5,338 nucleotides of DNA from Planctomycetota bacterium. Lineage in GTDB: Bacteria > Planctomycetota > Brocadiia > Brocadiales > Bathyanammoxibiaceae. Position 1 is the first letter of the stretch, and each line of letters opens with the position of its first letter. Shown piece by piece: positions 1 to 5,207 of the stretch. Both the position numbers and the translations under genes were made by a program. The notes below the pieces were generated by a model that was not told where the DNA came from, did not search any database, and saw only the letters and a program-made list of their open reading frames with translations. The DNA is taken from assembly GCA_030598065.1 (NCBI GenBank), contig JAUVQR010000123.1, positions 1 through 5,338 on the forward strand, in the 5' to 3' direction.

Positions 1-168
1 GGCGACGGCAGAAGCGGCTTCGCAATGGGCGACGTGGAGATACCTTCCGAAGAGTCATACCAGGTGCCGAAGGAATTCCGCGAAGACATCCTGGAGGCGA
101 TGAAGAAGGGCCTGCCCCGCAGGTACAGCGAACTCAACAAGGATTATTACAGGAAACTGGTGGAGTAG
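1..168 (+). CDS. C-terminal 55 residues of an unidentified protein (partial)
   Basis: The frame is open from the first base of the window and ends at TAG 166-168, giving 55 residues of the C-terminus. The segment is very hydrophilic. After a Gly-rich and acidic stretch it reads VPKEFREDILEAMKKGLPRR and continues with a Lys/Tyr-rich tail ending in KLVE. This ending (P-x-E-F-R-x-D/E-I-L-x-A-M-K, then a Tyr-rich helix) resembles from memory the extreme C-termini of large DUF4175-like or coiled-coil proteins found next to TPR and von Willebrand-type genes in Planctomycetota and deltaproteobacteria. That is recollection only, since the diagnostic part lies outside the window. Codon use (GAG, AAG, CTG, AGG) is like that of the genes downstream, which supports real coding. 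It lies on the same strand as the peptidase gene that follows 129 bases later. The two could be cotranscribed, because no clear promoter is visible between them. Confidence 0.6.
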   Translation, partial: GDGRSGFAMGDVEIPSEESYQVPKEFREDILEAMKKGLPRRYSELNKDYYRKLVE

Positions 169-200
169 CTACAGACGCTCGGTTTCTCTGTTGCCAGGTA

Positions 201-270
201 GTGTAGCGTGCGAGCTTGCTCGCACGTTGGTTTTGTCGCAAAGACGTCGGAGCAAGCTCCGACGCTACAC
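201..270. repeat. Inverted pair of REP-like hairpins (BIME-like)
   Basis: Two 26-base units face each other around an 18-base spacer. The left unit (201-226) is a GTGTAGCGT head followed by a hairpin whose stem 207-214 pairs with 219-226. The right unit (245-270) is the reverse complement of the same design, with stem 245-252 pairing with 257-264 and the head complement ACGCTACAC at 262-270. The units differ at four positions only, and these form two swapped base pairs (G-C to C-G and C-G to G-C), so pairing is kept. Short head-plus-hairpin units in inverted pairs are the design of REP/BIME elements mobilised by RAYT transposases in other bacteria; no transposase is present here. The pair occupies most of the gap before the peptidase gene. 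If transcribed, the RNA could fold as two small hairpins or as one long imperfect stem. Confidence 0.85.
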
Positions 271-277
271 TTGAAGC

Positions 278-283
278 GGAGAG
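278..283 (+). promoter_or_regulatory. Shine-Dalgarno candidate for the peptidase gene
   Basis: GGAGAG lies 14 bases upstream of ATG 298. The spacing is longer than usual, but it is the only purine-rich anti-SD match between the hairpin pair and the signal-peptide start. It helps decide against the upstream GTG at 208, which sits inside the repeat. An ATG at 284 lies closer to it but is in another frame and stops within ten codons. Confidence 0.45.
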
Positions 284-297
284 ATGAAAACATATTT

Positions 298-2046
298 ATG
301 CAGAAATTTCTGAAAACTCTAATATCGGTATTGATTGTCACAGGCCTTAGTGCCTCCTTGAGCGACGCGCAGGCGCCGCCGCCGCCACCGCCATCACTAA
401 AAGCTGACTCCGGCGGTAACCATACCGGCGCGAGCCTGGATGTGGATGTCGGCGGCCTTTTCATGAGCGGCGAGAGGCACATCTCGCACTGGGAGATAGA
501 CCGGGCCGAGGCGGCTGCGGCTGAGATACTCAGCCGGCGGCCCGACAGCCCGGAGGGGCTTTATCTGATGGCAAACGTCTGTTTTCATAAAGGGCGCTAC
601 AAAGAGGCCATAGAACTGCTCGAAGGCCCTCCCCAGGACTTCGTGGACGGGAGGCAGCTTCTGTCACTTATCACTGAGATAGACGAGACCGCCACGGACT
701 TCGTGGAATATCCTTCGGAGCACTTCGTTATTAGATACGTCCCGGGCAAGGACGAGGTGCTGCTTGAAGACGCGGCGTACGCGCTCGAACGCGCGTACCG
801 TGAGATTGGCGGTGACCTGGGCTACCTGCCCCCTGAAACAGAAAAAATCATATTGGAGATATACCCCACTGTTGACGGCTTTTCATCGGCCTCAACGCTG
901 ACACGTGACGAGATAGAGACGTCCGGCACGGTGGCCATCTGCCACTTCAACAGGCTGATGATAATGTCGCCGCGCCTTATGCTAAGGGGATACCCCTGGC
1001 TGAACACGCTGGCCCACGAGTACGTCCACTACGTCATAACCAAAAGGACGCGCAACCTGACACCCATCTGGTTCCATGAGGGGCTTGCGAAGTACGAGGA
1101 ATCACGCTGGAGGTCCGGGAGCGGCAGCGAACTCTCTCCGACCCAGTCGCACCTGCTTGCCCAGGCCCTGGAGGAGAATTACTTTATAACCTTTGAGCAG
1201 ATGCACCCGTCCATGGCCAAGCTGAAGTCGGCCGAGGACGCGGCCCTGGCCTTTGCCGAGGTGCTGACCGCCATGAGGTACATTGTTGATAGGGGCGGGT
1301 ATCCGGCGCTCAATAAGGCCCTGGACGTAATAGCCACAGGCGCCGCCGTTGAAGAGGCCGTTGAGGTGGCGCTGGGCATGCCGTTCAGCGACTTCGAACG
1401 GGACTGGAAGTCACATCTAAGGACGCTGGAGCTGAAAAAAATTCCGGGGCTGAAGGTGTTGCATCTCAAGATAAAAAAAGAAAAGGCGCCCGGAATTTTT
1501 GCTGGGGCCGAAGCCGGCGCCGATGCCGGAGCCGGGGCCGGGGCTGAGAAGGAAGAGAGCGCCGCCGAGATAGAGGCGGCCGGCGCGAGGAAGTTTACCA
1601 TGCTGGGCGACCTGCTGGAGGAAGAAGGCCGGCCGGACGCCGCGCTGTTTGAATACCAGAAGGCCCAACAGCTCGCCGGACTCGGCTCGCCGCAGATTCT
1701 CAACAAGCTTGCCAGGGCGTACATGCAGAACCACCGCGACGACGCGGCGCAAGGGGTGATAAACGACGCCATTGCATATTACCCGAATTACGTTAGCACG
1801 TATATTACGCAGGGAGAACTCCTTGCCAAACATGACGAGCTGGATGCGGCGATAGAGAGCTTTGTATCGGCCAGCCGCATCAACCCCTTCAACCCGGTCG
1901 TACACCAGCAACTTGCCGGGCTATACGCAAGGGCGGACGATAAAGCGAATGCCCAAAATTCGCTCAAACGGCTTGCCATGGTCCTCAGAAATTTCCCGGG
2001 CCACAGAGTAGAAGAAGACAGGGCCGGGGAGAAGACAGCGGAGTAG
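298..2046 (+). CDS. Exported TPR / peptidase MA-like zinc metallopeptidase
   Basis: This encodes a probable exported zinc peptidase of 582 residues. Residues 1-26 form a signal peptide: a QKFLK basic start, a hydrophobic core at 8-20 and a DAQA end, followed by six prolines. A TPR-like helical pair lies at about 64-112. The peptidase MA-like (gluzincin) domain spans about 135-375. It carries HEYVH at 240-244 and WFHEGLAKYEE at 258-268, in which E261 is the expected third zinc ligand and E241 the general base. An Ala/Gly/Glu linker (about 401-425) leads to a second TPR block at about 430-562. The ATG at 298 is chosen because it begins the signal peptide and has GGAGAG at 278-283, although the 14-base spacing is long. 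An in-frame GTG at 208 exists, but it would add 30 residues translated from the hairpin repeat and bury the signal peptide. Substrates are unknown. The family includes TPR-linked peptidases thought to act in the cell envelope. The zinc motif is intact, so activity is likely. Confidence 0.88.
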   Translation: MQKFLKTLISVLIVTGLSASLSDAQAPPPPPPSLKADSGGNHTGASLDVDVGGLFMSGERHISHWEIDRAEAAAAEILSRRPDSPEGLYLMANVCFHKGRYKEAIELLEGPPQDFVDGRQLLSLITEIDETATDFVEYPSEHFVIRYVPGKDEVLLEDAAYALERAYREIGGDLGYLPPETEKIILEIYPTVDGFSSASTLTRDEIETSGTVAICHFNRLMIMSPRLMLRGYPWLNTLAHEYVHYVITKRTRNLTPIWFHEGLAKYEESRWRSGSGSELSPTQSHLLAQALEENYFITFEQMHPSMAKLKSAEDAALAFAEVLTAMRYIVDRGGYPALNKALDVIATGAAVEEAVEVALGMPFSDFERDWKSHLRTLELKKIPGLKVLHLKIKKEKAPGIFAGAEAGADAGAGAGAEKEESAAEIEAAGARKFTMLGDLLEEEGRPDAALFEYQKAQQLAGLGSPQILNKLARAYMQNHRDDAAQGVINDAIAYYPNYVSTYITQGELLAKHDELDAAIESFVSASRINPFNPVVHQQLAGLYARADDKANAQNSLKRLAMVLRNFPGHRVEEDRAGEKTAE

Positions 2047-2071
2047 GCACCTCATTTCTGCCATCTTTTGT

Positions 2072-2117
2072 GGGTTTTAGCCCTGCGCACTGATTCCGCA
2101 GGGTTAAAACCCTGCGG
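2072..2117. repeat. Palindromic repeat with two alternative hairpins
   Basis: This lies 25 bases after the peptidase stop. GGGTTTTAGCCCTGCG (2072-2087) is the reverse complement, with one mismatch, of 2097-2112, with a 9-base loop between. A second, tighter palindrome overlaps it: CCGCAGGGTT (2096-2105) pairs perfectly with AACCCTGCGG (2108-2117) over a 2-base loop. The two folds share the 2097-2112 arm and exclude each other. The sequence resembles dispersed intergenic repeats seen in many environmental genomes. It could also help end transcription of the peptidase gene, but no T-run follows, so it is not called a terminator. Confidence 0.75.
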
Positions 2118-2129
2118 CGCCCTAATTAA

Positions 2130-2148
2130 TGTAGCGTGAGAGTCACGC
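2130..2148 (+). repeat. Solo copy of the GTAGCGTG-head hairpin repeat
   Basis: The head TGTAGCGTG is identical to the head of the left unit at 202-210. Here it is followed by a shorter hairpin: GCGTGA (2134-2139), loop GAG, TCACGC (2143-2148). It appears to be a single, degenerate or shorter member of the same REP-like family as the pair at 201-270, now downstream of the peptidase gene. The peptidase gene is therefore bracketed by copies of one repeat family. Confidence 0.6.
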
Positions 2149-2180
2149 CTGCAGCGGGTCTACCTCCGGCATCAAATCTA

Positions 2181-2206
2181 GATGCTTCGCTGCGCTCAGC
2201 ATGACA
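2181..2206. repeat. TTCGCT-GCGCTCAG palindromic repeat
   Basis: The 26 bases at 2181-2206 have outer arms ATGCT (2182-2186) and AGCAT (2198-2202) around TTCGCTGCGCTCAG-type internal sequence, ending in ATGACA. This matches, from memory, a dispersed intergenic repeat with variable outer arms around a TTCGCT(G/C)CGCTCAG core that is common in uncultured bacterial genomes. It is unrelated in sequence to its neighbours on both sides. Confidence 0.5.
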
Positions 2207-2210
2207 TGGA

Positions 2211-2258
2211 TTGTAGGGGTAGGGGCACATTGCCTGCCTCATGCGGAGACCCCTACAA
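2211..2258. repeat. TTGTAGGGG / CCCCTACAA inverted repeat
   Basis: Perfect 10-base arms TTGTAGGGGT (2211-2220) and ACCCCTACAA (2249-2258) enclose 28 bases that contain a smaller hairpin (GGCA 2224-2227, TGCC 2231-2234). The element lies 15 bases past the pepA stop codon, so on the minus strand it would be a stem at the 3' end of the pepA transcript. It could stabilise or end that message. The TTGTAGGGGC-type arm is another dispersed repeat I recall from environmental genomes. Confidence 0.65.
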
Positions 2259-2273
2259 AAGAAGTCTTGTGTT

Positions 2274-3809
2274 CTATTTCTTACCCTTTTTTGCCTTTGC
2301 CGCGGCTGGTAATCTCTTCCAGTTCATGATAAGCTCCACCAACAGCCTTACGCCGGTGGCGCTGGCGCCCTTTGGTGTGTAGGGCATGTTCTTTTCGGCC
2401 CATGCCACGCCCGCTATGTCCAGATGCACCCAGGGGGTTTTTTCCACAAAGTGTTCCAGGAATTTCGCGGCCGTAATGGTCCCCGCGGTGCGGTTGCCGA
2501 TGTTCTTTATGTCGGCGACGTCGCTCTTTATCGCCTCGCCGTACTCCTTCCAGAGCGGTAACTGCCACACCCTCTCGTGGGTGGCTTCACCGGCCGCCTC
2601 GGTCCGCTTGAAAAGCTCCCGGTTGTTGCCCATCATCCCGATAGCGTGGTGACCGAGGGCGACCACGCAGGCCCCGGTAAGCGTGGCAAGGTCGAGAATC
2701 GCCGCGGGCCTGTAGCGCCTTGCGTACGCAAGCGCGTCGGCCAGTATCAACCTGCCCTCAGCGTCGGTGTTCTGCACCTCGACGGACTTGTCGCCTAGGC
2801 ATCTGAGTATGTCCCCCGGTTTCAATGCCCTGCCGCCCGGCATGTTCTCAACGCACGGTAGCAGTCCGACAAGGTGTATGTTGGGAGGCCTCAGCGCGGC
2901 CAGGGCACTGACCGCGCCCAGTACAGTGGCGGCGCCGGCCATGTCGTACTTCATCTTGTCCATGTCATGCGAGGGTTTTATGCTTATGCCGCCGCTGTCG
3001 AACGTAACGCCCTTGCCGACCAGGACCACCGTGTCTTTCCCCGGCGACTTCCTGCCGTATTCAAGGATGATGAAGGCGGGCGGCTGGCAGCTGCCCCGCG
3101 CGACGCCCAGGACGCCGTTCATGCCGAGTTTCTTCATCGCGGGCCCGGAAAGCACCTTTACTCTGAGCATGGCATTGGGGCGCCGTGCCATGGCCCTGGC
3201 CTGAGAGGCAATCATGCTGGGCGTTGCCTGGCCGCCCGGCATGTTGACCAGGTCTCTGGTGAAGCTTACGGCCTCTGTGACCGATAGGCCTATCTTTACG
3301 CCGGTCTTCGCGCCACCCAGCCTGGCCTTGTCCTTTATCACTATATCCAGAGCTGTGACTTCAGTGACCTCTTCAGGCTGGAGATGTTTATATTCGTTGA
3401 ACCCGTAATGGCCGAGTACGGCGCCTTCCACCATCGCCTGCGTGATCTCTGCGGCGGGCAGTGTCGTCGGTGGAAGCTCGCACGTTACTTTTTTTATGCC
3501 AATCCTCTTGGCGGCCTTTATGGCGGTGCCTGATACCTGCCGCACGCCGTCAAGCGTGAACTCATCATTCTTGCCGAGACCGACCAGCAACAGCCTCTGC
3601 GCGGGTAGCTTGCCGTATGTGGGAAGCAGGAAGGTGTTGTTAAGCTTGGGCCGGAAATCGCCGTTTTTCTTCAACCGGGAAATCATCCCGCCCAGTGCCC
3701 GGTCGAATTCCTTCGCGGTGGTTTCCAGTTGCGGGGCATCAAATATCCCCAGTACGGTTATCTCAGCCTTTTCTTTTATCAGCGTGCCCTGTCTGGCCGT
3801 AACTTGCAT
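2274..3809 (-). CDS. pepA: Leucyl aminopeptidase (M17 family)
   Basis: This encodes a cytoplasmic M17 aminopeptidase that removes N-terminal residues, preferably leucine, from peptides using two metal ions; family members form hexamers. Its 511 residues match the usual full length of about 500. The N-terminal alpha/beta domain (about 1-160) is the variable part. The catalytic domain (about 170-495) holds every expected residue: K266 and D271 in VGKGVTFDSGG, K278 in SIKP, D289 in KYDMAGAA, and the family signature NTDAEGRL at 347-354 with D349, E351 and R353. The E. coli equivalents are K270, D275, K282, D293, D352, E354 and R356. There is no signal peptide. The C-terminus ends in a Lys-rich tail (AKAKKGKK). 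The ATG at 3809 has GAGGAA five bases upstream (complement of 3815-3820). The gene stands alone, convergent with the MA-like peptidase and divergent from the HEAT gene, with its own promoter. In E. coli PepA also binds DNA in Xer recombination; nothing here shows that role. Confidence 0.97.
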   Translation of the reverse strand: MQVTARQGTLIKEKAEITVLGIFDAPQLETTAKEFDRALGGMISRLKKNGDFRPKLNNTFLLPTYGKLPAQRLLLVGLGKNDEFTLDGVRQVSGTAIKAAKRIGIKKVTCELPPTTLPAAEITQAMVEGAVLGHYGFNEYKHLQPEEVTEVTALDIVIKDKARLGGAKTGVKIGLSVTEAVSFTRDLVNMPGGQATPSMIASQARAMARRPNAMLRVKVLSGPAMKKLGMNGVLGVARGSCQPPAFIILEYGRKSPGKDTVVLVGKGVTFDSGGISIKPSHDMDKMKYDMAGAATVLGAVSALAALRPPNIHLVGLLPCVENMPGGRALKPGDILRCLGDKSVEVQNTDAEGRLILADALAYARRYRPAAILDLATLTGACVVALGHHAIGMMGNNRELFKRTEAAGEATHERVWQLPLWKEYGEAIKSDVADIKNIGNRTAGTITAAKFLEHFVEKTPWVHLDIAGVAWAEKNMPYTPKGASATGVRLLVELIMNWKRLPAAAKAKKGKK

Positions 3810-3814
3810 AGTTG

Positions 3815-3820
3815 TTCCTC
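3815..3820 (-). promoter_or_regulatory. Shine-Dalgarno for pepA
   Basis: The minus strand reads GAGGAA five bases before the ATG at 3809-3807. It is a good match with near-ideal spacing and supports this start. Confidence 0.75.
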
Positions 3821-3870
3821 ACTCAGCATTCAGCGTTTTATTTTCACTCGCACCGGCGGTGAAGCTTCGC

Positions 3871-3899
3871 ATTATACCAGCCCGGTGGACATTTTTCTA
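3871..3899 (-). promoter_or_regulatory. Sigma-70-type extended -10 promoter for pepA
   Basis: On the minus strand there is a perfect -10 hexamer TATAAT (complement of 3871-3876) preceded by TGG, forming an extended -10 (TGnTATAAT). Exactly 17 bases upstream lies TAGAAA (complement of 3894-3899), a 4/6 match to the TTGACA -35. Transcription would start near 3864 and give a leader of about 55 bases that contains the pepA Shine-Dalgarno. An extended -10 normally makes up for a weak -35. Confidence 0.7.
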
Positions 3900-3974
3900 A
3901 CCCGTATATCTTGTTTTGAGGCGTTTTTGGGCATTTTAACACAGAAACTTTCGACGGAGGGTTGGGATAAACGT

Positions 3975-4002
3975 TTGCCGGAACGCCCCGCGGGTGTAGA
4001 AT
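3975..4002 (+). promoter_or_regulatory. Candidate promoter for the HEAT-repeat gene
   Basis: TTGCCG (3975-3980, 4/6 match to the -35 consensus) is separated by 16 bases from TAGAAT (3997-4002, 5/6 match to the -10). Transcription from about 4009 would give a leader of about 109 bases before the HEAT gene and would include the possible short ORF at 4053. No extended -10 is present. The call rests on consensus matching alone. Confidence 0.35.
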
Positions 4003-4052
4003 ATTTGAAGGCGCAGTTTTTCTTAAACAGGGCGCCGGGATTTCTTTCATGT

Positions 4053-4121
4053 ATGTTTGCATGGTGTTGGAGCGGTGTTGAAGGCCTATATTTGGGGCTT
4101 TTTGTTGGCGGTCTAGCATGA
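4053..4121 (+). CDS. Possible 22-residue leader peptide overlapping the HEAT gene
   Basis: A short frame from ATG 4053 encodes 22 residues, beginning MFAWCWSG and ending GLFVGGLA. It is hydrophobic, with two Trp and one Cys. Its TGA (4119-4121) overlaps the HEAT-gene ATG (4118-4120) in the ATGA arrangement typical of translational coupling. The HEAT start itself has only a weak GGCGG upstream, so coupling would explain how it is translated. Against it, the short ORF has only a poor Shine-Dalgarno (GGGA at 4037-4040, 12 bases away). The frame also continues open far upstream into antisense pepA, so the openness may be chance. No known leader peptide is recognised. Confidence 0.25.
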   Translation: MFAWCWSGVEGLYLGLFVGGLA

Positions 4122-4981
4122 AAGTGACAAGGAACCTGAAGACGGTAGAAATGCCGTTATGCGTTTTTTTCCTGGTGTTGGCGGCCCTGGAGTTGTCAGT
4201 CGTCCAGGTGGACCCGGCCGGTTTTTCCGGCGACGCCCTGGGTGACGAGGCTTATGTGCCGGAAGAGGTCCAGGCCGACATCCGTGACAATATAGATACC
4301 CTCCTGAACGAGAAGAGCATAGTGATGCGTGCGGGGGCGGCGAAGTCGCTGGGCAATATCGGGCCCGATGCGCTGGAGAGCGCGCCCGCACTTGCAGACG
4401 TGCTTTCAAAGGACACGCATCCTATGGTGCGCGTGCAGGCCGCAAGGGCCCTGGGAAAGATTGGCCAGGGTGCGGAGGTCAGCGGCCTTGCCCTGTCCAA
4501 GGCCGTGTGGTACGACGAGGACGTCGAGGTGCGTAAGACCGCCATCCGGTCGCTGGGTCAGGTAAAAGACAATTCTAAGGCGACCTTGAAGCTGTTGGCC
4601 GCCGTCATAAAATTTAAAGACCCGGAACTGGGTCTTGAGGCCATAAAGGTGCTGGTGAAGATTGACCCAAATCCAAAGACCGCCGTTTATTACCTGTCCG
4701 ACACGCTTCTTAATGCCGAGAACCCCCTGTTGCGTGTGGCCGCCGCCCAGTTGCTGGGTCAGATAGGCCCCAACGCGCGGGACGCCACCCCGGTGCTGGC
4801 AAAGGCGCTGGAGGACGAGGACTCCGACGTGCGCCTGTACTCCGCGGAGGCCCTGGGCAAGATCGGCCGGGAGGCGCTTACGGCGGCATCCGCGCTGAGC
4901 AAGGCGGCCAGAGACCCTGATATACGCGTGCGCAATATGGCCAAGAAATCGCTGATGGAAATGGCCAGAAATAGAAGGTGA
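4118..4981 (+). CDS. Exported HEAT-repeat protein
   Basis: This encodes 287 residues made almost entirely of HEAT (PBS-lyase-like) helical repeats. After a basic start and a hydrophobic segment (about 12-30, PLCVFFLVLAALELSVV) that looks like a signal peptide or signal anchor, about seven repeats of 31-35 residues run from about 54 to 285. Each has the pattern VR-x-x-A-A-x-x-LG-x-IG, for example at 69-82, 104-116, 138-148, 206-217 and 238-250. The fourth repeat (about 151-183) is the most divergent. No lipobox Cys or catalytic domain is present. HEAT solenoids of this type bind proteins, so an exported scaffold or adaptor is the best inference. They also occur in phycobilin lyases, but the export signal and lack of context make that unlikely. 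The ATG at 4118 keeps the whole signal. The Met at codon 12 is an alternative that would still keep the hydrophobic core. Confidence 0.85.
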   Translation: MKVTRNLKTVEMPLCVFFLVLAALELSVVQVDPAGFSGDALGDEAYVPEEVQADIRDNIDTLLNEKSIVMRAGAAKSLGNIGPDALESAPALADVLSKDTHPMVRVQAARALGKIGQGAEVSGLALSKAVWYDEDVEVRKTAIRSLGQVKDNSKATLKLLAAVIKFKDPELGLEAIKVLVKIDPNPKTAVYYLSDTLLNAENPLLRVAAAQLLGQIGPNARDATPVLAKALEDEDSDVRLYSAEALGKIGREALTAASALSKAARDPDIRVRNMAKKSLMEMARNRR

Positions 4982-5049
4982 GTGCATACGGCTGTCTCGT
5001 ACGCTCACGGGGACGCGCATACCTATACAGATTTGCAGTATCCACACAC

Positions 5050-5071
5050 GGTTGGAAAATACTTTCCTACC
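5050..5071. repeat. Small imperfect hairpin
   Basis: Nine-base arms at 5050-5058 and 5063-5071 (GGTTGGAAA and TTTCCTACC) pair with one T-T mismatch around the loop ATAC. It lies 69 bases after the HEAT stop codon. Without a T-run it is not a clear terminator. It could be an operator-type dyad or a weak mRNA 3'-end structure. Confidence 0.4.
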
Positions 5072-5136
5072 ACCCTTGAGACCTTGTAATCCTCTGCAAT
5101 CCGGTTTAGCCTAAGATTAAAAGGGGTTTTTCATGT

Positions 5137-5163
5137 TTATACCGACTTATACCGATAATATCG
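5137..5163 (+). promoter_or_regulatory. Phased TTATACCGA direct repeats and CGATA-A-TATCG dyad
   Basis: TTATACCGA occurs at 5137-5145 and again at 5147-5155, an exact 10-base period, so both copies would lie on the same face of the helix. The second copy runs into an 11-base dyad CGATA-A-TATCG (5153-5163). It lies 54-80 bases before the start of the last gene, where a regulator site would be expected. No matching regulator is known to me, and the site is a candidate only. Confidence 0.4.
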
Positions 5164-5201
5164 TTAAGTGCGACCTTGTGTATCGCAGGTTAAGCTGAAG
5201 G

Positions 5202-5207
5202 AAGGAG
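5202..5207 (+). promoter_or_regulatory. Strong Shine-Dalgarno for the last gene
   Basis: AAGGAG at 5202-5207, within a longer GAAGGAAGGAGATGA purine run, is nine bases before ATG 5217. It directly abuts an in-frame ATG at 5208, which is too close to be used, so it decides for 5217 as the start. Confidence 0.8.

Larger units (their letters stand above)
3810..4117. other. Divergent intergenic region between pepA and the HEAT gene
   Basis: This 308-base region is less GC-rich than the flanking genes, as promoter regions often are. The pepA side holds the Shine-Dalgarno and an extended -10 promoter. The HEAT side holds a weaker candidate promoter at 3975-4002 and a possible 22-codon ORF at 4053-4121. 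Between 3900 and 3974 there are T-rich runs but no convincing operator or hairpin. Open frames crossing the region on either strand are extensions of antisense pepA frames or lack starts with ribosome binding sites. Confidence 0.6.

Noticed and set aside
1179..1911. Minus-strand open frames opposite the peptidase gene
   Set aside because: They are Ser/Ala-rich shadows of the Ala/Glu-rich plus-strand protein, with no ribosome site or family features.
2072..2258. CRISPR array or tandem repeat array in the convergent gap
   Set aside because: The repeated elements are different from each other and palindromic, with no regular spacer-repeat spacing.
2182..2382. Plus-strand 66-codon frame across the repeat cluster into the 3' end of pepA
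   Set aside because: It starts inside a palindromic repeat, has no ribosome site and half is antisense to pepA.
3442..3900. Long + strand open frames across 2386-3900 antisense to pepA
   Set aside because: They lie opposite a complete pepA with all catalytic residues, lack ribosome binding sites and encode no recognisable domain. They reflect the GC bias of the coding strand.
4057..4092. Promoter TTGCAT ... TATATT just upstream of the HEAT gene
   Set aside because: The spacer would be 24 bases. Alternative -35 choices such as TTGGAG give 14 bases, outside the usable range.
3844..4119. Minus-strand 91-codon frame in the divergent gap
   Set aside because: It has no Shine-Dalgarno and an unusual Pro/Lys/Gln-rich composition. 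It also covers the pepA promoter on the same strand, running through its -10 and -35 elements.
4406..5047. Minus-strand 213-codon frame opposite the HEAT gene
   Set aside because: Its internal repetition is only the antisense of the HEAT repeats. The plus-strand reading gives a clear HEAT pattern.
5118..5131. AAAAGGGGTTTTT as a terminator
   Set aside because: The only possible stem is four A-T pairs around a GGGG loop, which is too weak for an intrinsic terminator.
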